Source of the DNA: VAXT01 sp963794605
Lineage (GTDB): Bacteria; Actinomycetota; Thermoleophilia; Gaiellales; Gaiellaceae
DNA: 64,000 nucleotides
Reading direction: 5' to 3'
Assembly: GCA_963794605.1 (NCBI GenBank)
Contig: CAWCEN010000002.1
Coordinates: forward strand, 806,001 to 870,000
In this document: positions 52,318 to 59,802 of the stretch, piece after piece
Position numbering within the stretch: position 1 is the stretch's first letter
Layout: the number at the start of each line of letters is the position of its first letter
The notes under the pieces: generated by a model
Database searches by the model: none
The model's input: the letters and a program-made list of their open reading frames with translations, nothing else
Told to the model about the DNA's origin: nothing
Program-made: the position numbers and the translations under genes

Positions 52318-52696
52318 CGAATCGCGCGAATCCGGCGTGGAGCTTGTTCACGACAACCGGCGCGCTCCCAAGCAACTCCGTTTTTTGGCGCGTGCGTTCC
52401 AGCAAGGCTTCGCTGGGCGTGCCGTAGAAGTCGACTCGCGTCAGGTCGAGTAGGCCCGCGAACTTGCGGAAAACCGGCGCCGCGATCTCCAGGTGCCGCT
52501 CCATCGAGGCAGAGTTCGGATGGATCTGGACGACGGTCATCTGCCCCGCCTCTTCGTCCAGATAGATGCTGTAGACGATCATCTCGGGCGCGTTCGCCTC
52601 GACAAACTCGGCGAGCTCGGCGAGGCCGGCCTTGACGGCGTCGAGCTTGCCCTCGCGAATCTCGGAACTATCGACGGCGATGAGGAGCTCGGTCAT
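52304..52696 (-). CDS. Hypothetical protein, possible ABM/dimeric alpha-beta barrel
   Basis: The protein has 130 residues from ATG 52696. LLIAVDSSEIREGKLDAVKA, EFVEANAPEMIVYSIYLDEE and MTVVQIHPNSASMERHLEIA fit one ferredoxin-like repeat of the ABM type. FRKFAGLLDLTRVDFYGTPS and a C-terminal amphipathic tail follow. It overlaps the convergent fusion gene by 14 nt. A longer reading frame upstream covers the metallophosphoesterase antisense and is not credible. Function unknown. Confidence 0.7.
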   Translation of the reverse strand: MTELLIAVDSSEIREGKLDAVKAGLAELAEFVEANAPEMIVYSIYLDEEAGQMTVVQIHPNSASMERHLEIAAPVFRKFAGLLDLTRVDFYGTPSEALLERTRQKTELLGSAPVVVNKLHAGFARFASRT

Positions 52697-52786
52697 CTCG
52701 TTCCGGTCGGAGACTACGCGCCAGATCGATGCGATGAGCATCGTGCAGACGTCCCTCGGTGATGATGTCGTGCCATAGCCCCTTCG

Positions 52787-53536
52787 TTTCTTCTCGCTCA
52801 ACTCAGCGATCCGCACATCGGTGCCGAGTGGTTCGACGACCAGTCCGTGCCGCGGCTCGCTGCTGCGATCGAGTCGGTACGCGCGATCCGGCCGCAGCCC
52901 GAGGCGGTGCTCGTGACCGGCGACATCGCCGACCACGCGACCGACGGGGAGTACGAACAGTTGCGCGAGCTGCTCGCTCCGCTGGATGCGCCGTTGTACG
53001 TGCTGCCCGGCAATCACGACGACCGCCGCGCGCTCCATCGCCACTTCGGCGTCCCCGGCGGCGACGGCGAGCCGGTGTGTTATTCGGTCGATCTCGGCCC
53101 GCTGCGGCTCGTCGTGCTGGACACCTCGCGGCCGGGACTGGATGACGGCGCGCTGGAGGGCGGGCAGCTCGACTGGCTCGACGCCGAGCTGGCCGCGGCA
53201 CCGGAGCAGCTGACGCTGATCGCGATGCACCACCCGCCGCTCGTCATCGGGTCGCCGGCGTGGGACGAGATCGGGCTGGCCGCAGCCGATCGACGTGCGC
53301 TAGGCGCTGTGATCGAACGACATCGACAGGTGCGGCGACTGGTCTGCGGTCACTTCCACAGCACGATCACCGGCGAGCTCGCAGGGCGCGGCGTGCTCGT
53401 CGTCCCAAGCACGTATGTGCAGACGCGGCTGAATTTCCAGGTGAGGGAGCTCGAGCTCACCTCGGAGCTCCCGGGCTTCGCCATCCATGCGGTCGTCGAC
53501 GGCGAGCTGGTCTCGCACGTCAAAGCGGTGCACTAG
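52787..53536 (+). CDS. Metallophosphoesterase, cyclic-nucleotide phosphodiesterase (CpdA)-like; start unclear
   Basis: The calcineurin-like fold has all metal motifs: SDPHIG (52805 onward), LVTGDIADHA, LPGNHDD, MHHPP and CGHFHS. The first canonical start in frame, GTG 52847, would lose the DxH metal motif encoded upstream as FLLAQLSDPHIGAEW. The frame is open back to a TGA near 52764 but holds no ATG, GTG or TTG, so a base is probably missing around 52785. With it restored the protein has about 250 residues. Class III phosphodiesterases hydrolyse cAMP or other phosphodiesters. The last 35 residues recur as a remnant at 54798. Confidence 0.8.
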   Translation, partial: FLLAQLSDPHIGAEWFDDQSVPRLAAAIESVRAIRPQPEAVLVTGDIADHATDGEYEQLRELLAPLDAPLYVLPGNHDDRRALHRHFGVPGGDGEPVCYSVDLGPLRLVVLDTSRPGLDDGALEGGQLDWLDAELAAAPEQLTLIAMHHPPLVIGSPAWDEIGLAAADRRALGAVIERHRQVRRLVCGHFHSTITGELAGRGVLVVPSTYVQTRLNFQVRELELTSELPGFAIHAVVDGELVSHVKAVH

Positions 53537-53538
53537 CT

Positions 53539-54578
53539 CTGGTCCCGCTCGATGATCACCTGCAGGCAGTCATACGAGCCGGCGTTCCCGGCGTGGTCGC
53601 CCTGGCCGCCGGACCGGACTCGTCGTGGGAGGGAGCCGCGGGCGTCGCCGATCTCTCGACCGAGGCGCAGATGACCCGGATCATCGTTTTCGGATCGCCA
53701 GCGTCACCAAGCTCTTCGTGGCCGTCGCGGTGCTCCAGCTCGTCGAGGAGGGCGCGCTGGAGCTCGATCGCGAGGTCGTCTTGATCGACGGGGGCGTCAC
53801 CGTTCGGCAGCTGCTCAATCACACGAGCGGTCTGCCACACGCTCTCGAGCTCAACGAAATCTTCGAGCCGTACCGAAAGGACCCGGCGCACCGCTGGGAG
53901 CTGGCGCCCCGCGACGTGCTCGAGCTCATCGAGAACAAGCCGCGGCACTTTTCGCCTGGGGAGGGGTGGTTCTACTCGGGCAGCAATTACGTCGTGCTCG
54001 GGCTCATCGTCGAGGAGACGGCTGGCGCGACCCTTCGTGAGGAGCTGCGACGGAGGATCATCGAACCGCTGGAGCTCGCGGATACCGACCTGCCCGCGGC
54101 GTTCCCGACGCCGGCCGGTCTTGCTCGTGGATACCTCCCCGCGGACAATCCATTGCTTCCGGACCCCGGTCCAGACCCCGTCGACGTGACCGACATCGAG
54201 CCCTTCGGCTGGGGCGGCAGCGGGATGGTCTCTACCGCCCGGGACACTGCGCGCTTCCTGCAGGCGTTGCTGGGCGGAGAGCTCTTGTCACCCGAGGTCC
54301 GCGCGGAGTTACTGAGAACCGTCCCCTCGGACTGGGAGGAGAGCGACGGGTACGGGCTCGGAATCGAGGAAGTCACCGCTTTGTGGGGACTCGAGGCGTC
54401 GACGTGCGGGTCGGCCTGGGGACATTTCGGATTCTCGACCGGCTATACGACGATCGCCCTGGCGAGCAGGACCGGCGACCGCCAGGTCGTCGTCATGTTC
54501 AACAGCCATCCGATGTCCGAGGAGACGTGGGTGGTACTCGGCCGGCTGGTGTGGGCCTGCTACTGCGCTGACGCCTGA
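53539..54578 (+). pseudogene. Serine beta-lactamase-like (class C/esterase) protein, one frameshift
   Basis: The 5' frame (possible CTG 53539, 2 nt after the upstream stop) encodes DDHLQAVIRAGVPGVVALAA, EGAAGVADLSTEAQMT. A missing C in ATGACCCGGAT (about 53675) then shifts coding to DHRFRIASVTKLFVAVAVLQ, with the SxxK motif SVTK. It continues through LLNHTSGLPH, FYSGSNYVVLGLIVEE and WGHFGFSTGY, to TGA 54578. Restored length is about 346. Family members are penicillin-binding-like hydrolases and esterases. The single C loss sits in a CCC run, as expected of a base-calling error. Confidence 0.8.
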
Positions 54579-54633
54579 GTCCCGGTTCGGTACGGTTTCG
54601 CGCGCGGCGCGCCCCAGCACGCGTCTACGGAGG

Positions 54634-54657
54634 AAACGGAGTCCTGCGGCCGTTTTT
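54634..54657 (+). terminator. Weak intrinsic terminator-like hairpin
   Basis: AAACGG (54634-54639) pairs with CCGTTT (54650-54655) across a 10-nt loop, followed by TT. The stem is short, so this is only suggestive. It lies 56 nt downstream of the beta-lactamase-like stop. Apart from it and the remnant at 54798, the gap 54579-54797 shows nothing recognisable. Confidence 0.3.
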
Positions 54658-54797
54658 GTGGGTCTAGCCGAAAAGAACCAGATGAGCCCTCAAACCATCG
54701 CCCGGGTGTGAGGTCGGCCAGCGCCTTGAGCCTTGCCGTTATCGGCTCTGCAGTGAGGGGCGAGAGCTAGGCGGAAGTGGGCTGCAAGCCGGCAGCG

Positions 54798-54917
54798 GTG
54801 CAAACGCGCCTGGACTTCGATGCGAAGGAGGTCGAGCTCACCTCGGAGCGCGCGGGCTTCGCCGTGCATGCGGTTACCGACCGGGAGTTGGTCTCGCACA
54901 TCAAATCGGTGCACTGA
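54798..54917 (+). pseudogene. 3' remnant of a duplicated metallophosphoesterase gene
   Basis: The frame VQTRLDFDAKEVELTSERAG and then FAVHAVTDRELVSHIKSVH aligns without gaps to the C-terminus of the gene at 52787 (VQTRLNFQVRELELTSELPG, FAIHAVVDGELVSHVKAVH), roughly 70% identical over 39 residues. Metal motifs and the rest of the protein are absent; weaker resemblance may extend upstream (GGCGAGAGCTAGGCGG). The two tails flank the beta-lactamase-like gene, as after a tandem duplication followed by loss or replacement. The TGA is 2 nt before the next start. Confidence 0.8.
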
Positions 54918-54919
54918 GC

Positions 54920-55570
54920 GTGCGAATTCTCGTCACCGGAGGATCCGGCGTCCTGGGCCGATCCCTTCGTCCGCTTCTCGCGGCCCAGGGGCACGACGTT
55001 CGGGCACCCGTGCAGGACGAGCTCGACCTCTTCGACGCCGTACGCGTCGCGGAGGCCGTTCGGGGCGCCGATGCGATCTTCCACCTCGCGACGAGGATTC
55101 CCGCGCGCGAGCGAAGGCGCGACCAGGAGTCGTGGCAGGAGAACGATCGGCTGAGACAGGTCGCGTCGCGGCTCCTCGTGGACGCGGCACTGGCCGCCAC
55201 AACCGAGGTCTACGTTCAGCCGTCGGTGACGTTCGTCTACCCGCCGGAGGGCCCGGTCGACGAGGAGACGCCAACCGGGGAAGTTCAGCCGCACTTGAAG
55301 TCGTCGTTGGCGGCCGAGAAGCAGGCCACTCGCTTTACAGAGGCGGGGCGCCGTGGGGTTGTCCTTCGTCTCGGTCGGCTCGACGGACCGGGGACGGGAC
55401 ACGAGGCCTCCGATCCCCAGGCAGGCGCGACACTTCATGTCGAGGACGCGGGCCGAGCGCTCCTGGCGGCGCTCCGGGCGCCAAGCGGCATCTACAACGT
55501 CGTCCGCGACCACGAGCGGGTCTCGAACGCTCGCTTCAAACAGGCGACGGGTTGGCGCCCCTGTCTCTAA
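54920..55570 (+). CDS. Short NAD-dependent epimerase/dehydratase-like protein
   Basis: The protein has 216 residues from GTG 54920. The Rossmann opening is RILVTGGSGVLGRSLRPLLA, then AIFHLATRIPARERRRDQES, VQPSVTFVYPPEGPVDEETP, and a C-terminal GIYNVVRDHERVSNARFKQA. Typical atypical-SDR homologues have about 280-310 residues. The usual YxxxK is replaced around LKSSLAAEKQATRF, and the section between there and the C-terminus is compressed, so an internal deletion or altered activity is likely. Confidence 0.75.
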   Translation: MRILVTGGSGVLGRSLRPLLAAQGHDVRAPVQDELDLFDAVRVAEAVRGADAIFHLATRIPARERRRDQESWQENDRLRQVASRLLVDAALAATTEVYVQPSVTFVYPPEGPVDEETPTGEVQPHLKSSLAAEKQATRFTEAGRRGVVLRLGRLDGPGTGHEASDPQAGATLHVEDAGRALLAALRAPSGIYNVVRDHERVSNARFKQATGWRPCL

Positions 55571-55597
55571 ACCGCCGCCTTCTCGCGCTCAGCCGCC

Positions 55598-55930
55598 TTA
55601 GCCGGGCCGCGGACGGATCGGCGAGTCGACGCAGACGACCCGTGCGGGCTCGTCGCCGAGGACCTCGTAACCATGGGCGACGCCTGCCGGCGTCACGATC
55701 ACGTCACCGGGACCGGCGTCGAGCGTCTTGTCCTCGACCGTCCAGCGCATCCGGCCCGAGCGCATCACGATCACGTGATCCTGCGGCGGGTCGTGCACGT
55801 GCATCTCCTTGACCTGTCCGACTGGATGGGTGACGAGGTGCACCTCGACGTGGTCGAGCCAGATGCCCTCGTCCTCCGCTGTCGGGCGCGCGAAGCGGCT
55901 GTAGTCGGTCTTGTCGCTGATCTTGACCAT
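55598..55930 (-). CDS. Cupin-domain protein
   Basis: The protein has 110 residues from ATG 55930 (GGAGGG upstream). The cupin barrel has HVEVHLVTHPVGQVKEMHVH, HDPPQDHVIVMRSGRMRWTV and DAGPGDVIVTPAGVAHGYEV. Metal-binding histidines occur in EMHVHD, DHV and AHGYE. Single-domain cupins bind small ligands or act as isomerases. It is convergent with the short epimerase gene (27-bp gap). Substrate unknown. Confidence 0.85.
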   Translation of the reverse strand: MVKISDKTDYSRFARPTAEDEGIWLDHVEVHLVTHPVGQVKEMHVHDPPQDHVIVMRSGRMRWTVEDKTLDAGPGDVIVTPAGVAHGYEVLGDEPARVVCVDSPIRPRPG

Positions 55931-56076
55931 TGGCTTCACTCCCTCCGTTGGGGTGGCTCGCACGGTACTCCCGGAAGGTTGGCTCGCTTCAGTCGAAGGG
56001 ACTGTTACCCTGAATGGACGGCGAGCCGCATCTTCTCCTCGTCTGGCGTTCAAGCAGCACGGGGGTCGAGGAAGCG

Positions 56077-56412
56077 ATGGAACTAGAGTCACGACAAGAG
56101 CGCGCGGCGCGCAACGAGGCGCTGTTCCGCGAGGTGAACGAGCGGATCGACTCGGCCGGGACGGACGCCAGCCCGATGTTCACGGAGTTCATGTGCGAAT
56201 GCTCCGAAGCTTCGTGCTTCGAGTACGTCTCGCTGACGTCCGAGGAGTACGGGTCGGTCCGGAAGATGGGGCCGGTCTATTTCGTCCTCAGGCCCGGCCA
56301 TGCGGCGGCGGACATCGAGCGAGTCGTCGGTGGCGAGGGCGACCGGTACGAGATCGTCGAGAAGCAGGAGGTCGCGGCGGAGGTCGCCGCCGAGCTCGAC
56401 CCTCGTTCGTAA
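56077..56412 (+). CDS. Conserved hypothetical protein with CxCx5C motif
   Basis: The protein has 111 residues from ATG 56077. The core FMCECSEASCFEYVSLTSEE resembles a small actinobacterial family with a C-x-C-x5-C cluster, followed by VYFVLRPGHAAADIERVVGG and a glutamate-rich tail. The three cysteines could bind zinc or iron. An in-frame ATG at 56014 is possible but the added residues look non-coding. Function unknown. Confidence 0.72.
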   Translation: MELESRQERAARNEALFREVNERIDSAGTDASPMFTEFMCECSEASCFEYVSLTSEEYGSVRKMGPVYFVLRPGHAAADIERVVGGEGDRYEIVEKQEVAAEVAAELDPRS

Positions 56413-56418
56413 CGGAGG

Positions 56419-56787
56419 TTGGCAACTCCGTCGCAGAGCGGGATCATGTCCTGCAATGCGGCCAGAGCGACCGTCTCAGCAGGCGGGCGCCTACTTCGGA
56501 CCAAGCTCGAACGCACGATCGCGTTTCAGCTCATGGTCTTTGGGGGTTGGGAGCACGTTGAGACTCCGCACTTCGACGCGAACGGCCGCCTTCTCCGTGT
56601 TGACCACGCGTTTGAGCCGTACGATCCAGAGGGCGTCCTTGATGAGCAGGGGTTTGCGATTGTCACGTCCCTAAGCTCCTTGCACGCCGCTCGCTACACA
56701 GCGAGCACCCTCGACACGGAGGGTGGGTTCGAAGCGCTGCGGCTCGAGCCCGAGCCTTGGCGCTCTAGCGGCTGTCGTGCCTGCTGA
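56419..56787 (+). CDS. Hypothetical protein, 122 aa, uncertain
   Basis: The ORF begins 6 nt after the preceding stop. The central part VFGGWEHVETPHFDANGRLL and RVDHAFEPYDPEGVLDEQGF looks like a genuine soluble domain, but the first 30 residues (MATPSQSGIMSCNAARATVS) and the cysteine-rich end are less protein-like. Codon use has less G/C at third positions than neighbours. It may be a laterally acquired fragment or a later start. No family recognised. Confidence 0.35.
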   Translation: MATPSQSGIMSCNAARATVSAGGRLLRTKLERTIAFQLMVFGGWEHVETPHFDANGRLLRVDHAFEPYDPEGVLDEQGFAIVTSLSSLHAARYTASTLDTEGGFEALRLEPEPWRSSGCRAC

Positions 56788-56892
56788 CTACTGGGACCGT
56801 TCACATCGATCGCTGCGGCTGTGGATGTTTCACGTCACCCCAGCGAACGCAGGCGAAGCGACGCCAGTTTGATTGTTCCGCTGGGTTGCTAG

Positions 56893-59667
56893 CTAGCTAC
56901 AGCCAGTGTTAGTGCCGCAGTCTCGGCACGTATAGCACGACCCTGTACGGATCATGCGGCCGCCGCACTTGGCGCACTCGACTGCGTCCTCCCACGCGTT
57001 GAACAGGGCGGTTTGGCCCGGTGGGGGTGATTCGAGTGGCGCCGCCGCGTCGGACGGGGCCGAGCTCTCACCGTTCGCGTAGCGCTCCGCTAGCCGCGCC
57101 TTCACCTCGGGCGAGAGGATTCCGATCTCCTCCTGCTGGTCCGCGTTCAGGAACTTCTTGCCCATCCAGCGGAACACGTAGTCGACGATCGACTTCGCGA
57201 CTCGGATGTCCACGTCGTTCGTCTGGCCGCTCGGCTCGAAACGCATGTGCGCGAACTTCGAGACATAGACCTCGAGCGGGACTCCGTACTGGAGGCCCAA
57301 AGAGACCGAGATCATGAACGAGTTCATGAGGCCGGCCAGCGTCGTGCCCTCCTTGGCGATGTCGACGAAGATGTCGCCGGGCGTCCCGTCCTCGTACAGG
57401 CCGACGTGGATGTAGCCCTCGTAGTCGCCGACCCGGAACTTGCGGCCGACCTCGACGCGGTCCTCCGGCAGCCGGCGGCGCTGCGTCAGCGGCACCGGCG
57501 GGGCGGCGACACCGGTCACGTTCGCGATCGCGGCCTGGCTCTTCGACGAGAGCGGCTGCGCGACCTTGCAGTTGTCGCGATAGATCGCGATCGCCTTCAC
57601 GCCGAGCTTCCACGCGTCGGTGTAGAGACCGGCCACGTCCTCGACGGTCGCGTCCTCGGGCATGTTCACCGTCTTCGAGATCGCGCCCGAGATGAACGGC
57701 TGGACGGCGCCCATCATCTTCACGTGGCCCATGTAGTGGATCGCGCGCTCGCCGACCGCGCAGTCGAAGACCGGGTAGTGCTCCTTCTTCAGGTGCGGAG
57801 CTCCGATCACCGAGTTCTTCTCGTCGACGTAGGCCTCGATGTCGGAGACCTCGTTCGGCGCGTAGCCGAGCCGCTCGAGCGCGGCCTTCACCGTCTGGTT
57901 GACGATCGTGATCTCGCCGCCGCCGACGAGCTTCTTCGACTTGACGAGCGAGAAGTCGGGCTCGACCCCGGTTGTGTCGCAATCCATCATGAAGCTGATC
58001 GTCCCGGTCGGCGCGAGCACGGTCGCCTGCGCGTTGCGGTAGCCGTGCACCTCACCGAGGTTCAGCGCCTCGTCCCATGCGCGCCGGCAAGCCGACAACA
58101 GATCGGCCGGCACCGAGTCGGTGTTCTCGATGTTCCCGACCGCGGCGCGGTGCTGCGCCATGACGCCGATCATCGCGGCCGCATTCGGCCGGTAGCCGGC
58201 GAACGCGCCCATGCGCCCTGCGATCTCGGCCGACTTGCGATACGCGCGCCCGGTCATGAGCGCCGTGATCGCGGCCGCGTACGCGCGACCCGCGTCCGAG
58301 TCGTACGGGAGCCCGCGCGCCATCAGCAGCGCGCCGAGGTTCGCGTAGCCGAGGCCGAGCTGCCGGAACGCCTTCGCGTTGCGCTCGATCTCGGGCGTCG
58401 GATACGAGGAGTAGCCGACGAGGATCTCCTGCGCGAGGAACATGACGTCGACCGTGTGCTCGAAGGCCTCGACGTCGAGGTCGCCGTCCTCGCGGCGGTA
58501 CTTGAGCAGGTTGATCGACGCGAGGTTGCACGCCGAGTCGTCGATCGACATGTACTCCGAGCACGGGTTCGACGCGTTGATGCGGCCCGTGTTCGGGAGC
58601 GTGTGCCACTGGTTGATCGTCGTGTCGTACTGGACGCCCGGGTCGGCGCACTTCCAGGCCGCTTCGGCCATGTCCCGCAGGAGCTTCCTCGCGGGCATCG
58701 TGTCGACGACCGTGCCGTCGGTGCGCGCGGTCAGGTTCCAATCGGAGTCCGCCTCGGCCGCCTCCATGAACGCGTCGGTGACGCGCACCGAGTTGTTCGC
58801 GTTCTGGTACTGGATCGAGGCCCAGTCGGCCGAGTCGAGGGACATGTCGTAGCCGGCAGCCTCGAGGACGCGTGCCTTCTCCTCCTCGTGCGCCTTGCAC
58901 CAGATGAACTCCTCGACGTCCGGATGGTCGACGTCGAGCACGACCATCTTCGCCGCGCGCCGCGTCTTGCCGCCTGACTTGATCGTGCCGGCCGACGCGT
59001 CGGCGCCGCGCATGAAGCTCACCGGGCCTGAGGCATAGCCGCCCTTGGAGAGCTGCTCCTTCGAGGAGCGAAGCCTGGAGAGGTTGACGCCCGAGCCCGA
59101 GCCGCCGCGGAAGATGATCCCCTCACGGCGGATCCAGTCGAGGATGTCCTCCATCGAGTCGTCGATCGAGAGGATGAAACACGCGGAGCACTGCGGCTTT
59201 TCTTCGAAACCGACGTTGAACCAGACCGGGCTGTTGAACGCCGCGTACTGGTTGACGAGGATCGCCTTCAGCTCGGCCTCGAAGGTCTCTGCCTCCTCCT
59301 CGTCTGCGAAGTAGCCGCCCTCGCGGCCCCACGTGCCGACCGTGGAGACGATGCGCCCGATCATCTGCTTGACGCTCGACTCGCGGTCGGGCGAGCCCAT
59401 GCGCCCGCGGAAGTACTTCTGCGCGACGATGTTCGTGGCCGTCTGCGACCAGAACTTGGGGAACTCGACGCCCTTCTGCTCGAAGACCGGCTTCTCCTTG
59501 CCCGGGATCAGCGCGTCGCGGAGCTCCCACTCGACCTCCTCGAACGGGTCGCGCCCGGGGATCGTGAAGAAGCGCTTGACAGCGACGCTCGCGCTCTCCT
59601 GCGCGACCGTGTTCTGCAGTTGCTCGTCGGTTAGCTCGACGGTCTCGATCTCGTGTGCTGACGCCAT
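56893..59667 (-). CDS. nrdJ: Adenosylcobalamin-dependent ribonucleotide reductase (class II)
   Basis: The 924-residue protein reduces ribonucleotides to deoxyribonucleotides with coenzyme B12. Motifs: the redox-cysteine region FEEKPQCSACFILSIDD (about 155-170), RGGSGSGVNLSRLRSSKE, the catalytic NPCSEYMSIDDSACNLASIN (367-386) with the radical Cys and Glu, LAPTGTISFMMDCDTTGVEP, and a C-terminal zinc-ribbon with CAKCGG, CYTC and CGTNTGC. Length is normal for actinobacterial NrdJ. Shine-Dalgarno GGGAGGT precedes ATG 59667. The 136-bp leader shows a possible TACTCT -10 but no cobalamin riboswitch or convincing NrdR boxes. Confidence 0.97.
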   Translation of the reverse strand: MASAHEIETVELTDEQLQNTVAQESASVAVKRFFTIPGRDPFEEVEWELRDALIPGKEKPVFEQKGVEFPKFWSQTATNIVAQKYFRGRMGSPDRESSVKQMIGRIVSTVGTWGREGGYFADEEEAETFEAELKAILVNQYAAFNSPVWFNVGFEEKPQCSACFILSIDDSMEDILDWIRREGIIFRGGSGSGVNLSRLRSSKEQLSKGGYASGPVSFMRGADASAGTIKSGGKTRRAAKMVVLDVDHPDVEEFIWCKAHEEEKARVLEAAGYDMSLDSADWASIQYQNANNSVRVTDAFMEAAEADSDWNLTARTDGTVVDTMPARKLLRDMAEAAWKCADPGVQYDTTINQWHTLPNTGRINASNPCSEYMSIDDSACNLASINLLKYRREDGDLDVEAFEHTVDVMFLAQEILVGYSSYPTPEIERNAKAFRQLGLGYANLGALLMARGLPYDSDAGRAYAAAITALMTGRAYRKSAEIAGRMGAFAGYRPNAAAMIGVMAQHRAAVGNIENTDSVPADLLSACRRAWDEALNLGEVHGYRNAQATVLAPTGTISFMMDCDTTGVEPDFSLVKSKKLVGGGEITIVNQTVKAALERLGYAPNEVSDIEAYVDEKNSVIGAPHLKKEHYPVFDCAVGERAIHYMGHVKMMGAVQPFISGAISKTVNMPEDATVEDVAGLYTDAWKLGVKAIAIYRDNCKVAQPLSSKSQAAIANVTGVAAPPVPLTQRRRLPEDRVEVGRKFRVGDYEGYIHVGLYEDGTPGDIFVDIAKEGTTLAGLMNSFMISVSLGLQYGVPLEVYVSKFAHMRFEPSGQTNDVDIRVAKSIVDYVFRWMGKKFLNADQQEEIGILSPEVKARLAERYANGESSAPSDAAAPLESPPPGQTALFNAWEDAVECAKCGGRMIRTGSCYTCRDCGTNTGCS

Positions 59668-59802
59668 TTTCTGACCTCCCGGGCCCTCTACCGAATGGTA
59701 TGTCCTGCGCCCGGGCCTGCGCGGTGCAGCGCGGTCGAGCGGACCGCCCAGAGTAGAACCGGTGTCGGACGGATTTGGGCCTGCGCCTCCCAGCTATGAC
59801 TT

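Noticed and set aside
52304..53233. 309-aa minus-strand version of the ABM-like protein
   Set aside because: The extra 179 N-terminal residues run antisense to the metallophosphoesterase and are shadow-like; only the 130-residue C-terminal part from ATG 52696 looks real.
57247..58977. 576-aa plus-strand reading frame
   Set aside because: Antisense of nrdJ, rich in Arg/Val/Asp repeats, a typical GC-rich shadow.
59668..59802. Cobalamin riboswitch or NrdR boxes upstream of nrdJ
   Set aside because: The 135-bp leader is short for a B12 riboswitch, I see no B12-box-like sequence, and no pair of NrdR boxes could be found by eye. A covariance-model search would be decisive.
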